This document shows, one piece after another, positions 16,587 through 26,800 of a stretch of DNA of 64,000 nt; the stretch's first letter is position 1, and each line of letters begins with the position of its first letter. A program made the position numbers and the translations under genes. The notes below the pieces were generated by a model, which did no database searches, was not told the origin of the DNA, and saw only the letters and a list, made by a program, of their open reading frames with translations. The stretch spans positions 32,666 to 96,665 of the forward strand of contig JANSXW010000004.1 in the NCBI GenBank assembly GCA_024742755.1, in the 5' to 3' direction. This stretch comes from a bacterium. Lineage in GTDB: Bacteria; Bacteroidota; Bacteroidia; Chitinophagales; Saprospiraceae.

Positions 16587-17720
16587 TTATAATACGCCCT
16601 TCGTGCTTGGCAACTGCAAATGCTCCGTATCCCGTCGTTTCGCCATTCGGATGGCCCGCGCCCAGGCTTTGAAGATCGCTTCGATTTTGTGGTGCTCATT
16701 GGTGCCTTCCACTTTGATGTTCAGATTGGCTTTTGCCGCATCGGAAAAGGACTTGAAGAAGTGGAAGAACATCTCGGTAGGCATATCGCCAATTTTCTCC
16801 CGCTTGAATTCCGCCTCCCAAACGATCCAGGGGCGGCCTCCGAAGTCAATGGCTACCTGTGCCAGGCAGTCGTCCATTGGCAGGGCGTAGCCGTAGCGCT
16901 CCAGGCCGAGCTTGTCGCCCAGCGCTTTGGCGAAAGCCTCGCCCAGTGCCAGTGCAGTATCCTCTATGGTATGGTGTTCGTCCACTTCGAGGTCGCCTTT
17001 GACTTTGATGGCCAGGTCGAGCCCACCGTGGCGTGCCAGCTGGTCGAGCATATGATCGAAAAACCCCAGCCCGGTATCAATCTCACCTTTGCCTGTGCCA
17101 TCGAGGTCGAGCTGTATGAGAATGTCGGTTTCCTTGGTGGTCCGCTGTACCATGGCGGTGCGTTCGCTCAGGCGCAGGAAGCGGTAGATGTTGCCCCAGT
17201 CGGTGGTGGTGAGGGCAATAGCCTCCTGTACGGCCCGGTTGTCCCCTTCGACCTCATCGGCCCCGAGGTCAGGCTGATTGTTGAGCCAGATGCCCTTTGC
17301 GCCCAGATTTTTGGCCAGCTCCATATCTGTCAGGCGGTCACCCACCACAAAAGAATTGGCCAGGTCATAACCGCCCTTCATGTAGGGCTCCATCAGCCCG
17401 GTCCGGGGCTTGCGGGTGGGCGCGTTGTCCTCAGGAAAACTACGGTCAATCAGCACATCAATGAAGGAGATGCCCTCGGCCTCAAAAGCGCTCATCATCT
17501 TCCGGTGTGCCGGCCAAAAGGTCTCCTCCGGGAAAACAGCTGTACCCAGCCCATCCTGATTGGTGATCATGACGAGCTCGAAGTCCAGTTCTTTCACAAT
17601 ACGGGACAAGTGCTGAAAAACCCCGGGATAAAAATCCAGCTTTTCCAGACTGTCGATCTGATAGCCTTCCGGCTCCAGAATAAGCGTGCCATCGCGGTCC
17701 AGGATCAATAATTTCTTCAT
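16587..17720 (-). CDS. hisB: Bifunctional histidinol-phosphatase / IGP dehydratase
   Basis: A two-domain enzyme for two late histidine steps, 377 residues. Residues 1-165 are a HAD phosphatase with LDRDGTL (7-13), MITNQDG and [12 protein letters not shown]. Residues 185-377 are IGP dehydratase with the metal motifs [17 protein letters not shown] (near 220-236) and DEHHTIED (near 250-257) and a second HHK motif near 348. The zinc-binding cysteines of the E. coli phosphatase half are not present in the loop [14 protein letters not shown]. It is first in the visible operon hisB-hisH-hisA; hisG, hisD and hisC are not upstream. A perfect -7 element lies 4 bases before the ATG. Confidence 0.97.
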   Translation of the reverse strand: MKKLLILDRDGTLILEPEGYQIDSLEKLDFYPGVFQHLSRIVKELDFELVMITNQDGLGTAVFPEETFWPAHRKMMSAFEAEGISFIDVLIDRSFPEDNAPTRKPRTGLMEPYMKGGYDLANSFVVGDRLTDMELAKNLGAKGIWLNNQPDLGADEVEGDNRAVQEAIALTTTDWGNIYRFLRLSERTAMVQRTTKETDILIQLDLDGTGKGEIDTGLGFFDHMLDQLARHGGLDLAIKVKGDLEVDEHHTIEDTALALGEAFAKALGDKLGLERYGYALPMDDCLAQVAIDFGGRPWIVWEAEFKREKIGDMPTEMFFHFFKSFSDAAKANLNIKVEGTNEHHKIEAIFKAWARAIRMAKRRDTEHLQLPSTKGVL

Positions 17721-17724
17721 GCTG

Positions 17725-17732
17725 CAAAGGTA
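17725..17732 (-). promoter_or_regulatory. -7 promoter element for hisB, implying a leaderless mRNA
   Basis: The minus strand reads TACCTTTG, a perfect TAnnTTTG match, ending 4 bases before the hisB ATG. If used, transcription would begin at or very near the A of the start codon. No TTG is seen at -33. Confidence 0.4.
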
Positions 17733-17816
17733 GCAAATTCAGGGTTTAGGGCAGTAGCCAGCGCAGAAACCTGACACAGGAAGGATGAGCCCATGGATAC
17801 TTTATTGAAATTTTCA

Positions 17817-17824
17817 TATCTTTT
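17817..17824 (+). promoter_or_regulatory. -7-like element for the LamG gene
   Basis: TATCTTTT, one base off TAnnTTTG, 19 bases before the ATG at 17844. This is the same spacing seen for several other plus-strand genes in the window. Confidence 0.4.
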
Positions 17825-17843
17825 GGGATAACAAATTTGCCTT

Positions 17844-18599
17844 ATGAAAACCCTGATCCATAGCGCATTACTCTTCTTCCTGAGTGGACTTTTAGCCTCC
17901 GCGCCGCCCTATGTGCCCACGGTTCCCGAAGCTGGCCTTGTGGCTTACTATTCTTTTAACGATTGTGATGCCCGCGATGATTCGGGCAATGGCTCTCATG
18001 GCCGGATGTATGGCAGCACGAGCTGTTGGTGTGGGATAGAGGGCAGTGGCCTGCTGTTTGATGGCGTAGACGACTTTGTGGAATTTGAAGGATCGGTCAA
18101 CCGTTATTTCAACACTTCAGACTTTACGGTCAGCTTCTATTTTAAGCCGGAGCAGTACCTGGTTTTTCAGCAAAGCCTGTTGTCCAAGCGGGAGGAGTGC
18201 GAAGATTACAATATGCTGGATATCCTTCTTGACCTGAACGCTCAGGAAATTGCTACCCTTGTACATGAGAACCCCCACAAATTTTATCCCGGGCTTAGCC
18301 CCGGTCTCGACACCACCCGTTGGATGCACTTCGCCATCACCCGGGAGGGCACCCGTGCTTTCACCTATGTCAACGGGCGCCTGGCCCAGAAAGCTTTCCG
18401 CTGCAGCGGTGTGGACATTTCCAACCCGGTCCCCCTTTCCTTTGGCAACAGCCCCTGCGTACAACAGGGCAGCGCCCGCCGGTTCAGGGGCGTCCTCGAT
18501 GAGCTGCGGGTGTACAGCCGTGCCCTTAGCCCGGAGGAAATATGGGCCCTTTACCAGCAAAATCCCGCCGAGGAAGCCCCTTCCGATTGCCTCACCTGA
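17844..18599 (+). CDS. Secreted LamG-domain (concanavalin-like) protein
   Basis: A 251-residue protein with a signal peptide (about residues 1-19) and one LamG-like jelly-roll domain across residues 29-235. Family features: LVAYYSFNDCDARDDSGNGSHG at the start, LLFDGVDDFVEFEGS in the middle, and RGVLDELRVYSRALSPEEI at the end. Such domains bind glycans or proteins. Four Cys in the first half may form disulphides. There is no T9SS sorting domain at the end, so it is probably periplasmic or released. The last 8 bases overlap the convergent gene at 18592. Confidence 0.85.
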   Translation: MKTLIHSALLFFLSGLLASAPPYVPTVPEAGLVAYYSFNDCDARDDSGNGSHGRMYGSTSCWCGIEGSGLLFDGVDDFVEFEGSVNRYFNTSDFTVSFYFKPEQYLVFQQSLLSKREECEDYNMLDILLDLNAQEIATLVHENPHKFYPGLSPGLDTTRWMHFAITREGTRAFTYVNGRLAQKAFRCSGVDISNPVPLSFGNSPCVQQGSARRFRGVLDELRVYSRALSPEEIWALYQQNPAEEAPSDCLT

Positions 18600-20082
18600 C
18601 CTCCCGGAACGGATCGCTGTGGTAAGCCCTTGAGGTCGTGTAGTTCCAGGAGCGCCAGCCAGGCTTGTACTGCTTGCCCAGTTGCCTGCTGACCAATTTT
18701 AGCTTGCGCTCCAGCTGTTCGTCCGTCCATCCGGCAGCAATCTGCAGGCGGTGCCGCTCTTCCCAAAGCGTGGGCAAATTGACCGGAGAGACTTCGCGGG
18801 TCAGGAAATCAGTGTCCAGTTGGCCGGGGGCAGCCTGCCGGATGTTGTAGCGCGTGATCATCCGGTCCCAGTTGATGGTGCTGTATAGCAGCAATAGCAC
18901 CAGCGCCAGTTGTGCGGACTTTTGGAGCACGAAAGTAACGGTGCGTTGCTCCCGCGTTTTGAGGTAAACCAGCCATAGCCCGCCCAGCGTGGCAATGAGG
19001 AAGCCAAATACCCCCAGGCGCTTGTACGCCAGCCCAAAGTTGGCCACATACTGCCAGTTGCGTAGCCCTACCGATAAGACCAGCATCGCATTTTGCGCCA
19101 GCCACAGATGAGCCAGCCGCCGCAGCCTTTCATTATCCGGCAAAAAATTCAGATTGCCACGGAAGAACCACAGGAGTACCCCCATAGCCATAAGGATAGA
19201 CAAAATCAACAGATAGGTGCCCTCGTGGACGTACTGACTCAGCTCCTGCGGCGTGGCTTGCCCGTAGTTGATCCATACAAAACGCAGGTCCGCCAGATTC
19301 GCCACAAATAAGAGCCCGTTGAGCACCGCCAGGCTGAAAACCCCGGTTTGGTACTCCCGTTTGAGCCCAAGCGTACCCACTTCCGGTTTTGGATTGCCCC
19401 GTTTGCGCTTCAGTACCGGCCGGAAAGGTGCTTCCCAGTCTTTCAGAAAGTCTCCCCAAAGCGGAGGCCAGACCAGGCCGCCCACCACAAAGCAGCCCAT
19501 CATAAACAGGAGCATTTGCTCCACACTCCAGTTCAGCTGCAGCCAGCTGCCCGGCCAGAACCGTTGCCAAAAGGCAGCAAACTGCGGATTGGCGTGGTAA
19601 TAAAGAGTGCCGAAAGCCAGCCCGAGCCCTGCGGGCAAGACCGCAAAGGGGGCCCAGCGGAATGCCGGTTTCCAGGCCAGGGGCTGCCAGGATCGGATCA
19701 GCTGATAAAACGCGGCTATCGGGCTGCCCAGAAGCTTGGTGATGCCCAGCATGCCGGCAAACCATAGGAAGCGCAGCGGACGGCGGTGCAAATGCCCGGA
19801 GAAAATCAGAAAAGACAGGAAAAAGGCCAGGATGGAAAGGTCGGAATTGCGCCAGGCCACCAGCACCGCACTGCTGAGCAATGCCCCTGCCAGCCAGCGG
19901 GACGACCTTTGGTGCCGAAGGTCAGGGTAGCTCAGCGCCGCAATGCCGATAGCGAGGAGTGCAAAGGCCAGTACATTGAGCCCGAGGTAGGCATCATAGA
20001 ATAGTTGTACGTAAAGGAGAGCACCGGTTATCCACAATACTAATTTGGTGAAGGGGTGCTGAAGGTGAGTTGTCTTTTTCAT
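18592..20082 (-). CDS. DUF4173-like polytopic membrane protein
   Basis: A 496-residue inner membrane protein with about eleven to twelve hydrophobic segments up to residue 415, then a soluble C-terminus of about 80 residues. The segment QYVHEGTYLLILSILMAMGV (near 283-302) matches the DUF4153/DUF4173 group of Bacteroidota and Firmicutes membrane proteins, whose function is unknown. It is downstream of a winged-helix regulator gene and has its own copy of the palindrome found before the regulator operon, 5 bases before its ATG. Confidence 0.8.
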   Translation of the reverse strand: MKKTTHLQHPFTKLVLWITGALLYVQLFYDAYLGLNVLAFALLAIGIAALSYPDLRHQRSSRWLAGALLSSAVLVAWRNSDLSILAFFLSFLIFSGHLHRRPLRFLWFAGMLGITKLLGSPIAAFYQLIRSWQPLAWKPAFRWAPFAVLPAGLGLAFGTLYYHANPQFAAFWQRFWPGSWLQLNWSVEQMLLFMMGCFVVGGLVWPPLWGDFLKDWEAPFRPVLKRKRGNPKPEVGTLGLKREYQTGVFSLAVLNGLLFVANLADLRFVWINYGQATPQELSQYVHEGTYLLILSILMAMGVLLWFFRGNLNFLPDNERLRRLAHLWLAQNAMLVLSVGLRNWQYVANFGLAYKRLGVFGFLIATLGGLWLVYLKTREQRTVTFVLQKSAQLALVLLLLYSTINWDRMITRYNIRQAAPGQLDTDFLTREVSPVNLPTLWEERHRLQIAAGWTDEQLERKLKLVSRQLGKQYKPGWRSWNYTTSRAYHSDPFREVR

Positions 20083-20087
20083 AAAGT

Positions 20088-20106
20088 ACTTTGAATTTCA
20101 AAGTTA
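20088..20106 (-). promoter_or_regulatory. Operator/promoter before the DUF4173 gene
   Basis: ACTTTGA (20088-20094) and TCAAAGT (20098-20104) form a perfect 7-bp inverted repeat with a 3-base spacer. On the minus strand the same bases give TAACTTTG (20099-20106), a perfect -7 element, so a protein bound here would block the promoter. An identical half-site pair lies before the regulator operon at 21093-21109. Confidence 0.65.
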
Positions 20107-20128
20107 TTGAATAAAAAAAATAGAGCTT

Positions 20129-20443
20129 TTACTTTGGCGGCCCGCTGTTGCCAGCCCGCAGCAAAGCCTCCAATGCATCGAGGTGGGCCTGAAAAGCCTT
20201 TCGCCCCTCATCCGTAGCCCGGTAGGAGGTGTTAGGCTTCCGGGCAATGAAGCGTTTCCGGACTTCCAGATAAGTTTCTTTTTCCAGGGCTTTGATGTGG
20301 GAAGCCAGGCGGCCGTCGGTCAGGTTCAGGGTTTCCTTCAGGCTGCTGAAGTCTACCCAGTCTTCCAGCATAAGCACAGACATAATGCCCAGCCGTACCC
20401 GGTGGTCAAAAGCAGGATTTAATTTGGTGATGATGTGTTTCAT
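20129..20443 (-). CDS. Winged-helix transcriptional regulator (HTH_34 type)
   Basis: A 104-residue DNA-binding protein from the ATG at 20443. The start is set by the 4-base ATGA overlap with the upstream gene; a longer frame would sit inside that gene. FDHRVRLGIMSVLMLEDWVDFSSLKETLNLTDG then RLASHIKALEK is a MarR/ArsR-like winged helix with recognition helix near residues 36-52, and YRATDEGRKAFQAHLDAL is the usual end. Regulators of this sort are often coded beside membrane proteins in Bacteroidota. It probably binds the two palindromes in this locus (inference). Confidence 0.85.
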   Translation of the reverse strand: MKHIITKLNPAFDHRVRLGIMSVLMLEDWVDFSSLKETLNLTDGRLASHIKALEKETYLEVRKRFIARKPNTSYRATDEGRKAFQAHLDALEALLRAGNSGPPK

Positions 20444-21084
20444 ACCTCCCGCTCGTATTTGAAGTACATAGCGGTACCATAGAGGATGTGCAGGAGCCCG
20501 AAGCCTATGGCCCAAAACTCAAGCCCGTATCCGGTAAAAAAGGCGGCGATAAGCCCCAGCCCGACTTCCATCAGCCCAAGATAGCGGATGTCATTGAGGG
20601 TGTACTTGCTGGCATTGAGGAGTGCCAGCCCGTAGAAGATCAGGGTGGCGGACGCAATAAGGTCGGCTTCTCCATGCGCAATGAGCGCCAGGCAGAAGAT
20701 ACCCCCGGCCGCCAGTGGAATGAACAGGTTGACCAGAAGCCTGCGGGTGAGCCGGTCCCAAACGGGCAACCCTTTCCGGCGTGCCTTCCGGGTAGTGAAG
20801 TAAACGCCTGTGGCCAGCGCCAATACCAACACCAGAGCCGCATTAAGAAAGAAGAAACGGATGGGGTCAAGCCCGGTAGGGTGATTGGCGATGCGGGCAA
20901 AAGGCGTGGTGCCCTCGAAAGGCGTCGCGCCCAGGTACCAAAAGGCGGCAACTGCACCGAGCAGCGCCCAGATGCCCGCCGCTACTCCGGAGAGCCCGCT
21001 AAGGGAGATGAAACGGGAGGAGCGCTCCATAATGCTGCGGATTTCCGTCAGCGCTTCCAAGTGTTCCTGATGGTGAGTTGTCAT
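20440..21084 (-). CDS. Membrane protein of the wHTH-regulated operon
   Basis: A 214-residue protein with a short cytoplasmic start (MTTHHQEHLEALTEIRSIMERSSRF) and about six membrane segments (near 27-50, 75-95, 118-135, 138-158, 165-185 and 188-207). Similar proteins with a QEHLEALxEIRxIMERSSRFISLSG start occur next to small winged-helix regulators in Bacteroidota (recollection). The function is unknown. Its TGA stop overlaps the regulator ATG (ATGA), so the pair is translationally coupled. Expression probably starts at the promoter/operator at 21093-21134. Confidence 0.75.
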   Translation of the reverse strand: MTTHHQEHLEALTEIRSIMERSSRFISLSGLSGVAAGIWALLGAVAAFWYLGATPFEGTTPFARIANHPTGLDPIRFFFLNAALVLVLALATGVYFTTRKARRKGLPVWDRLTRRLLVNLFIPLAAGGIFCLALIAHGEADLIASATLIFYGLALLNASKYTLNDIRYLGLMEVGLGLIAAFFTGYGLEFWAIGFGLLHILYGTAMYFKYEREV

Positions 21085-21092
21085 TTTATAGT

Positions 21093-21134
21093 ACTTTGAG
21101 ATTCAAAGTTAGTGGTTTTGAAGGTGGAACGCAA
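21093..21134 (-). promoter_or_regulatory. Promoter and operator of the membrane-protein/regulator operon
   Basis: ACTTTGA (21093-21099) and TCAAAGT (21103-21109) repeat the half-sites found at 20088-20104. The minus strand reads TTG (21132-21134), 20 bases, then TAACTTTG (21104-21111), a good Bacteroidota -33/-7 pair. The operator overlaps the -7 element and lies 8 bases before the ATG, as expected for autorepression. Confidence 0.7.
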
Positions 21135-21171
21135 CTTCGGCAGGCTTATTTTGGAAAAACTTTGGTTTTGT

Positions 21172-23745
21172 CTACCGCTGCAGGACCACCGTTTGCCTGC
21201 GGACCTCTCCGGCTGCTGAGCGTCCCAGCAGATAGTAGGTGCCATTAGGCAGAGAAGCAACCTGGCATTGAACGGTGCCTTGCACGTCCGTCCATATTTG
21301 CATGCGCTGCCCGGCACTGTTGAAGAGCTGCAGTTGCCAGGTGCCTTCCGGCAAAGTGGCCGTAAACTGTTCGCTTACCGGATTGGGGGCAACAGCAAGA
21401 TTGGCGATAGGGTTGGAAGCAGCATTGTTCGCTACAACCGGGTCGAGTTCGAAATCCCAGATGCCCCGGCCATAGGTGCCAAAGCGGGCGGTGTTGATCT
21501 CAGGCAGGTACTCCACTGACCAGTAGGTCTGTGCAGGCGAGCAGTCGCCCCCCAGGTAGTACCAGCGTTCTTCAGCGGTTATGAAAACGTAAGGGCCGGC
21601 TTCCGTGGCCGCAAACAGATAGGCTTCGTCGGGCGTTCCGGTGATCTCAAAGACCAGCGTGGAAGGGAGCCCCTCAGACATGTCCGTAAAGTTTTGCCCG
21701 CCGTCAGTACTGACATAGACCGGTGGATTGGAATAACCACTCCCGCCCAGGTACACCTTGTCGACATTCTGAGTGGAAGCGTAAATCGTTTGGCCGTAGA
21801 GGTAATGCCCTTCCGGGATGAAATTGACTGTCTGTTCCCAGGTATAGCCAGCTTCATTTGAGGTGAAAAACCGGCCATTGGTCGTCGCGGCGTACCAGCG
21901 GTTGTAGTCGAGGGGCGAAGCTTCCATGGCAGAGAGTTCGCCATCGCCGGAGGCTGCTGCAAAGTCGAAGTCAATCTGCGTGGCGGCTATGCCGTTCGGT
22001 GACGGATCAAGCCGAATGAGGTAAGAGCCGGGCCCGCCATCAATATTACCACCCGCCATAAACGCGCCTACATCACCGGGGAATGGGCTGGCCATAAGTG
22101 GGGGCAGCCATACCGACTCATCCTCAGACTCAAGGTCATAATCGCCGGTAATGCCTCCGTTTTGCGGGTTTTGATAGTAGGACACCCAGCCGCCTGGGTA
22201 GACCGTCCAGAGATACTGCCCGTCATTGGAAAAAACGATGTGCCCGTAGTCTCCCGAAATAACCTGATCAAACCGCTGAATACCGGGATCATCAAAGTGA
22301 CGGGAGCGCTGAAAGCCCTGATCCTGCGAGCCGGCATATACGAATTGGTGATTGGTAGGGTCGGTTCGTACGCTATAGTATTGGCTGACATTCAGGTCCT
22401 CCATGCCAATATTATCCACCGTTTCCAGCTGATCGTAAGATACCGATAGGCCGCCGTGGTTGCTAATGAGGGTAAAAGGTGTTCCATTGGCGGTTTTGTA
22501 GGCGTCAAAATGCATGATATCGGCATGCAGGGTATTGGCAATATCGGCGTAGTAAGCCCACCAGTCATTGATTTTTCCCCAGGATTGCCCGCCATCGAGG
22601 CTGCGGAAGCATTCCACTTCGCCCATGTACAGCACATCGGGGTTGTCCGGGCTGACGAATAGCCCGACATCCCAGGGGCGGGCGGGCAGGTCGCCTCGTT
22701 TAGACCAGGTCATGCCTTTGTCCACAGAGCGCCAGACTTCCCAGCTTCCCTGCGCCGGGCTGGTGTAGGCATAAAGCACCAGGCTGTCCGCAATTGCGGT
22801 ACCGGCCAGGTTGGCCCGTGCCCCGCCAAAGTCCAGGTTGGTCGAAGGGTTGATCCAGTCGAGTTGCCCGTTGTCGGGATTGGCGTGGTAAATTTTTCCG
22901 GTGTTATTGGCGGCTTTTTCCACCAGCATCATGCGGCCGTAATGGTGGGGGGCGGAAAGGCGCAGCCGGTTGAAGTCATTGGTGTTGAAAGTGCTCACAG
23001 GCGAGTAGATTTCCCCCTGACTGGTGGACCGGTACAGTTGGATGTCTGCCCAGTAGGATGGTTTGGCGAGCACATAAATCCTTGAAATACTGTCTTGCAC
23101 AAGAATAGGGGAGTGGATGTTCCCCCAGCGGTCATCGTGGCTGATGCCAGTGGCCTGCTGCCAGGTGTAGCCATCGTCATCGGAGTAGTGTGGAATCCGC
23201 CCGGTAAAGGCAATCATGCGCCGGCCGTTTTGATAGGGAATAAATTCCAGCATTCCGGGTGTAAACCGGAGGTCCTGATTCACGATTTCCCAGTGGCTGC
23301 CATCGAGCAGCCCCCGCCAAAGGGAGCCCCCTGCGGAAATAAGCCACAGCTCGTCGGTAGCCGGGTCGTATTCGGTATCAAAAACACTGCCGGCCTGATT
23401 GATGCTGCCCCGTTCACGCCAGGAGCCGGAAAGGAGCCCATCGGCGAAAAGCCCGCCCTCGCAGCCTGACCTGAGGCCGGTCCCCCGGTTGGCTTTGGCG
23501 CGGTGCCTGCGCAGCCTGTTTTGGTGTTCAATTGCTTTCCAGTCCGTGCCGGGAGCTGCCTGATGCAGGAGTTCCAGCCATTGGCTTTTGGCATCATTTT
23601 TCGATTCCTCCTCGCCAAAGTGTATAATGGTTTCTCCGTTCGTGGGAGCGGGTAGAGGAGCCTCTTTTTGTATGGAGGGAAAATCAACAAAGGTCAGGTT
23701 GAGTGCGGCTAAGCAGAAGAGCGCGAGTGGCCATTTGTATTTCAT
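21172..23745 (-). CDS. Secreted sortilin/VPS10-like beta-propeller protein with T9SS sorting domain
   Basis: An 857-residue protein from the ATG at 23745 with a signal peptide (MKYKWPLALFCLAALNLTFV). Repeated Asp-box-like motifs such as YSDDDGYTWQQ, SVDKGMTWSKRG, SLDGGQSWGK, SNEAGYTWEQ and STDGGQNFTDM mark a sortilin/BNR-type propeller across about residues 90-760. The last 80 residues (NLAVAPNPVSEQFTATLPEG to the end VVLQR) are a T9SS type A sorting domain, so it should be exported by type IX secretion and anchored or released at the surface. The substrate or ligand is unknown. Confidence 0.88.
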   Translation of the reverse strand: MKYKWPLALFCLAALNLTFVDFPSIQKEAPLPAPTNGETIIHFGEEESKNDAKSQWLELLHQAAPGTDWKAIEHQNRLRRHRAKANRGTGLRSGCEGGLFADGLLSGSWRERGSINQAGSVFDTEYDPATDELWLISAGGSLWRGLLDGSHWEIVNQDLRFTPGMLEFIPYQNGRRMIAFTGRIPHYSDDDGYTWQQATGISHDDRWGNIHSPILVQDSISRIYVLAKPSYWADIQLYRSTSQGEIYSPVSTFNTNDFNRLRLSAPHHYGRMMLVEKAANNTGKIYHANPDNGQLDWINPSTNLDFGGARANLAGTAIADSLVLYAYTSPAQGSWEVWRSVDKGMTWSKRGDLPARPWDVGLFVSPDNPDVLYMGEVECFRSLDGGQSWGKINDWWAYYADIANTLHADIMHFDAYKTANGTPFTLISNHGGLSVSYDQLETVDNIGMEDLNVSQYYSVRTDPTNHQFVYAGSQDQGFQRSRHFDDPGIQRFDQVISGDYGHIVFSNDGQYLWTVYPGGWVSYYQNPQNGGITGDYDLESEDESVWLPPLMASPFPGDVGAFMAGGNIDGGPGSYLIRLDPSPNGIAATQIDFDFAAASGDGELSAMEASPLDYNRWYAATTNGRFFTSNEAGYTWEQTVNFIPEGHYLYGQTIYASTQNVDKVYLGGSGYSNPPVYVSTDGGQNFTDMSEGLPSTLVFEITGTPDEAYLFAATEAGPYVFITAEERWYYLGGDCSPAQTYWSVEYLPEINTARFGTYGRGIWDFELDPVVANNAASNPIANLAVAPNPVSEQFTATLPEGTWQLQLFNSAGQRMQIWTDVQGTVQCQVASLPNGTYYLLGRSAAGEVRRQTVVLQR

Positions 23746-23788
23746 GAACATGGGATTTAAGGATCTTGGGTACAAGATAATGGATTGC

Positions 23789-23807
23789 GGCTACTTCGAA
23801 AGTAGCC
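23789..23807. repeat. Hairpin between the cyclase and propeller genes
   Basis: GGCTACTT (23789-23796) pairs perfectly with AAGTAGCC (23800-23807) over a 3-base loop, 35 bases after the stop of the minus-strand cyclase gene. No T-run follows, so it may slow transcription or stabilise the RNA end rather than terminate. Confidence 0.45.
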
Positions 23808-23841
23808 CGGACGTCAAAAGGAGGGGAAAGGGAGGTAAGAA

Positions 23842-26800
23842 TTAATCCCCAAGATACGCATCTACGAAGTACATGTCAATATCCTGGCCTTTGGTTTCTG
23901 TGTATTGCCCGTTTCGGGTGAAGCTAAAGAAGTCCTGAATAAAGGCATGAGTCGCTTCGGAGACATTGACTTTGCCTGCTTCCCCGCTGGTTTCCATCCG
24001 GGCAGCGAGGTTGACAGTATCTCCCCAGATGTCGTAGGCAAATTTTTTGATGCCCACGATGCCTGCAACCACAGGCCCGGTGTGTATGCCGATGCGGGCT
24101 TCAAAACAGGTACGCCCCTCAGCTTCCCGTTGTATTTTCAGGCCCGCCATGAATTCCTGAATCTCCATAGCAGCCAGGGTCACGCGCACGGCTTCATCTT
24201 CATCCGTATCCCGCATGCCGCCTACGGCCAGGTAAGCATCGCCTACCGTTTTGATCTTCTCCAGGCCGTATTTCTCCATGATCTCGTCAAAGGCGCGGAA
24301 GCAGTGGTCAATCTCTGCAACCAGGTCTTCCGGTTCCATGCCTTCCGAGATATGACTGAAGCCTTTGAAATCCGAGAACATAACCGTGACCAATTCATGC
24401 CGCTTGGCTTTGGCAAAACCAAACTCTTTGAGTTCCCGGGCGGTTTCTTCAGGCAGGATATTGAGCAGGAGTTCCTCGGACTTTTGCTTTTCCTTTTCCA
24501 GTTCTTTGGTGCGTTCCTGCACCAGCGCTTCCAGTTCCTGCTCCCGGCGGTGGGCGAGGATGATCCGCCAGCGCATGACGCCAAAGACGGCACTGCTAAG
24601 CAGGAGCGTGCACAGCACCCAAAACCACCAGGTATTGTAAAAGGCTTCGTGGACGACTACGGGTATTGCGAGTTCCCGCTGATTCCAGTTGGGGCTGTTC
24701 GCGCCGGCTTTGGCACGTACCCGGAAGGTGTAACTGCCCGCAGGGATGTTGTTGTAGCGCACCAGGGTTGTGGTGGCAGCCGGGCTCCACTCTTCTTCAT
24801 ACCCCTCCAGTTTGTAGCTGTAGGTGTTTTCCAGGGGCTGCCGGTAGTCAGCGAGCGCAAAGCCAAAAGAGAAAATACGGTCCCAGGGGGAGAGGTCCAC
24901 CCGCTCTCCGGGGTCTAACCCGTAATTGCGCTGGATTAGCGTGTCCTCTGCAACATCGTACTTGCTAAAGTGGGTCAGCAGCAGGTGGGCTTCCTGTTCT
25001 TCGAGCTGTTGCTCCTGAAACTGCGGGCCAGGGAAAAAAGCATTGATGCCGTTCAGCCCGCCAAAGTAGAGCCGCCCGGCACGCGAACGGTAGAAGGAAA
25101 CCCGGTTGAACTCATTCGCTGTCAGACCGTCTTCCACATAGTAGTTGTTGCAGGTACCATTGGGCACGATCAGCCGGCTCAGTCCATTGTCCGTACTCAC
25201 CCAAAGGCAGGAGTCGCCTTCCGTCAAAATGCCATTGATGAAGTCATTCGAGAGGCCATCTGCCGTAGTGTATACCCTCAGGCTGTCCTGCCCGGGAAGG
25301 ATGCAGTGGAGCCCTTCACCCGATCCAACCCACAGCTTGCCCGATTTGTCTTCGTAGATGGCATTCACCTGATTGCTCCGGAAGGGCAGGGGGCTGTCTT
25401 TTCCGGTATGATAATGCGCCACCCGTCCTTGCCCCGGCACAATCTCGTGTAGCCCGTTGTCCAGTGTCCCCACCCAGAGGCGGTCGCCGGCGGCATTGAA
25501 GTGGAGGTAGCTGATGTTGCCGTCCAAACTGTCCCAGGTGCCTGCTTCATCCTGAAAGGGGATCAGGCGGTCGGTAGCAGGCTCATACTGGTAGAGCCAC
25601 TGCAGGTAGCCCATCCAAAGGGTACTGTCGGGGCCCACGGCCACATGGCCGAGGTCTTTGTCCGGCTTTTTGAGAAGGTCACGCACCTGTAGGGTTTCCA
25701 GGTCTATCCGCTTGCCGTTTCCGGTATAAAGGGCCCCGTCGAAGTAGGTCAGCCCAAAGGGATAGTTGAAATAATCATTGAAAGGGAAAAGCGGGCGGAG
25801 CCCATCGGTTTCCGGGTCGAGCACATGGATGGAGCTGTAGTAGGAAAAGTAGACGTTCCCTTCGTCATCTTCGGTAATCCCGCGGGTGCTGCAGTAAATG
25901 TTGCTGCAATACTCACTGCCCCCTTCGAGGTAATGAGCGAAGAGTTGCTCAGACTGCACCAGCCGGATAGCCCCAAAATCAGAAGCGACCCAGACCACAC
26001 CAGACTGATCGCGGAAAATCTGCCGGTAGGTAGCGGTATTCTTGGTGATGGACCGGATTCTCGGCGCAAAGTTTTCGACGCTGCCCAGTTGCGCATCGTA
26101 ATAGAGTAGCATGCCCCGGCCGCCCACCCACAGGCTGCCATCCTGCTCCACCATGAGTGCGGAAGCAACGGCGCCCTGAATACTGGCGGGGTGCTCGCTG
26201 AAGGTTTCCCGGGCGGGGTCAAAGGCGAAAAGCTGGCCGTCGGCACAAAGGATATAGATTTGGGTGGCTGTGCCGGCAATTTGCACGATGCGGTTGCTTT
26301 CCGGTACAGGCACAACATGCCGCTGCAGCACCCGGCCTTTGGCGCTGAGTTCCCAGAGCTCATTCCCTACGGCCCCGAGAAACAACTTTTGCTGTACCTG
26401 AGCCATGGGTCGCCCGATGTGCCTGCCGGCAAGCCGCATCAGCTCCTGATAGCGGCCATCCGGTTGCATGAGCAGGAGCTGAGTGGTAGCCGTCTCCTCA
26501 TGGTAAGCTGCCGACCAGATTTGACCGCCCAGGCCAAGCGTCAGGTCATGAGGCACGACCGCTTCTCGTATGCGTACATCGCCCTCCTTGATTTTGTAGT
26601 CTTCGAATTGGTTGTTGCCCGGGTCAAACCGGGTGATGTAATTGGGGCTGCCCAGCCACAACCGCTGCTCGGCATCGATAACCATATCGGAAAAGGATTC
26701 GTGCGGCAGGTAGGTGGAGGGGTCCTGTGGTGTGTAAGTGACGAATTCATACCCGTCAAACCGGTTCAGCCCGTTGATGGTCGCCATCCAGATAAATCCG

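Noticed and set aside
16620..17711. 363-codon open frame opposite hisB
   Set aside because: Antisense to a well-supported enzyme gene; no recognisable domain.
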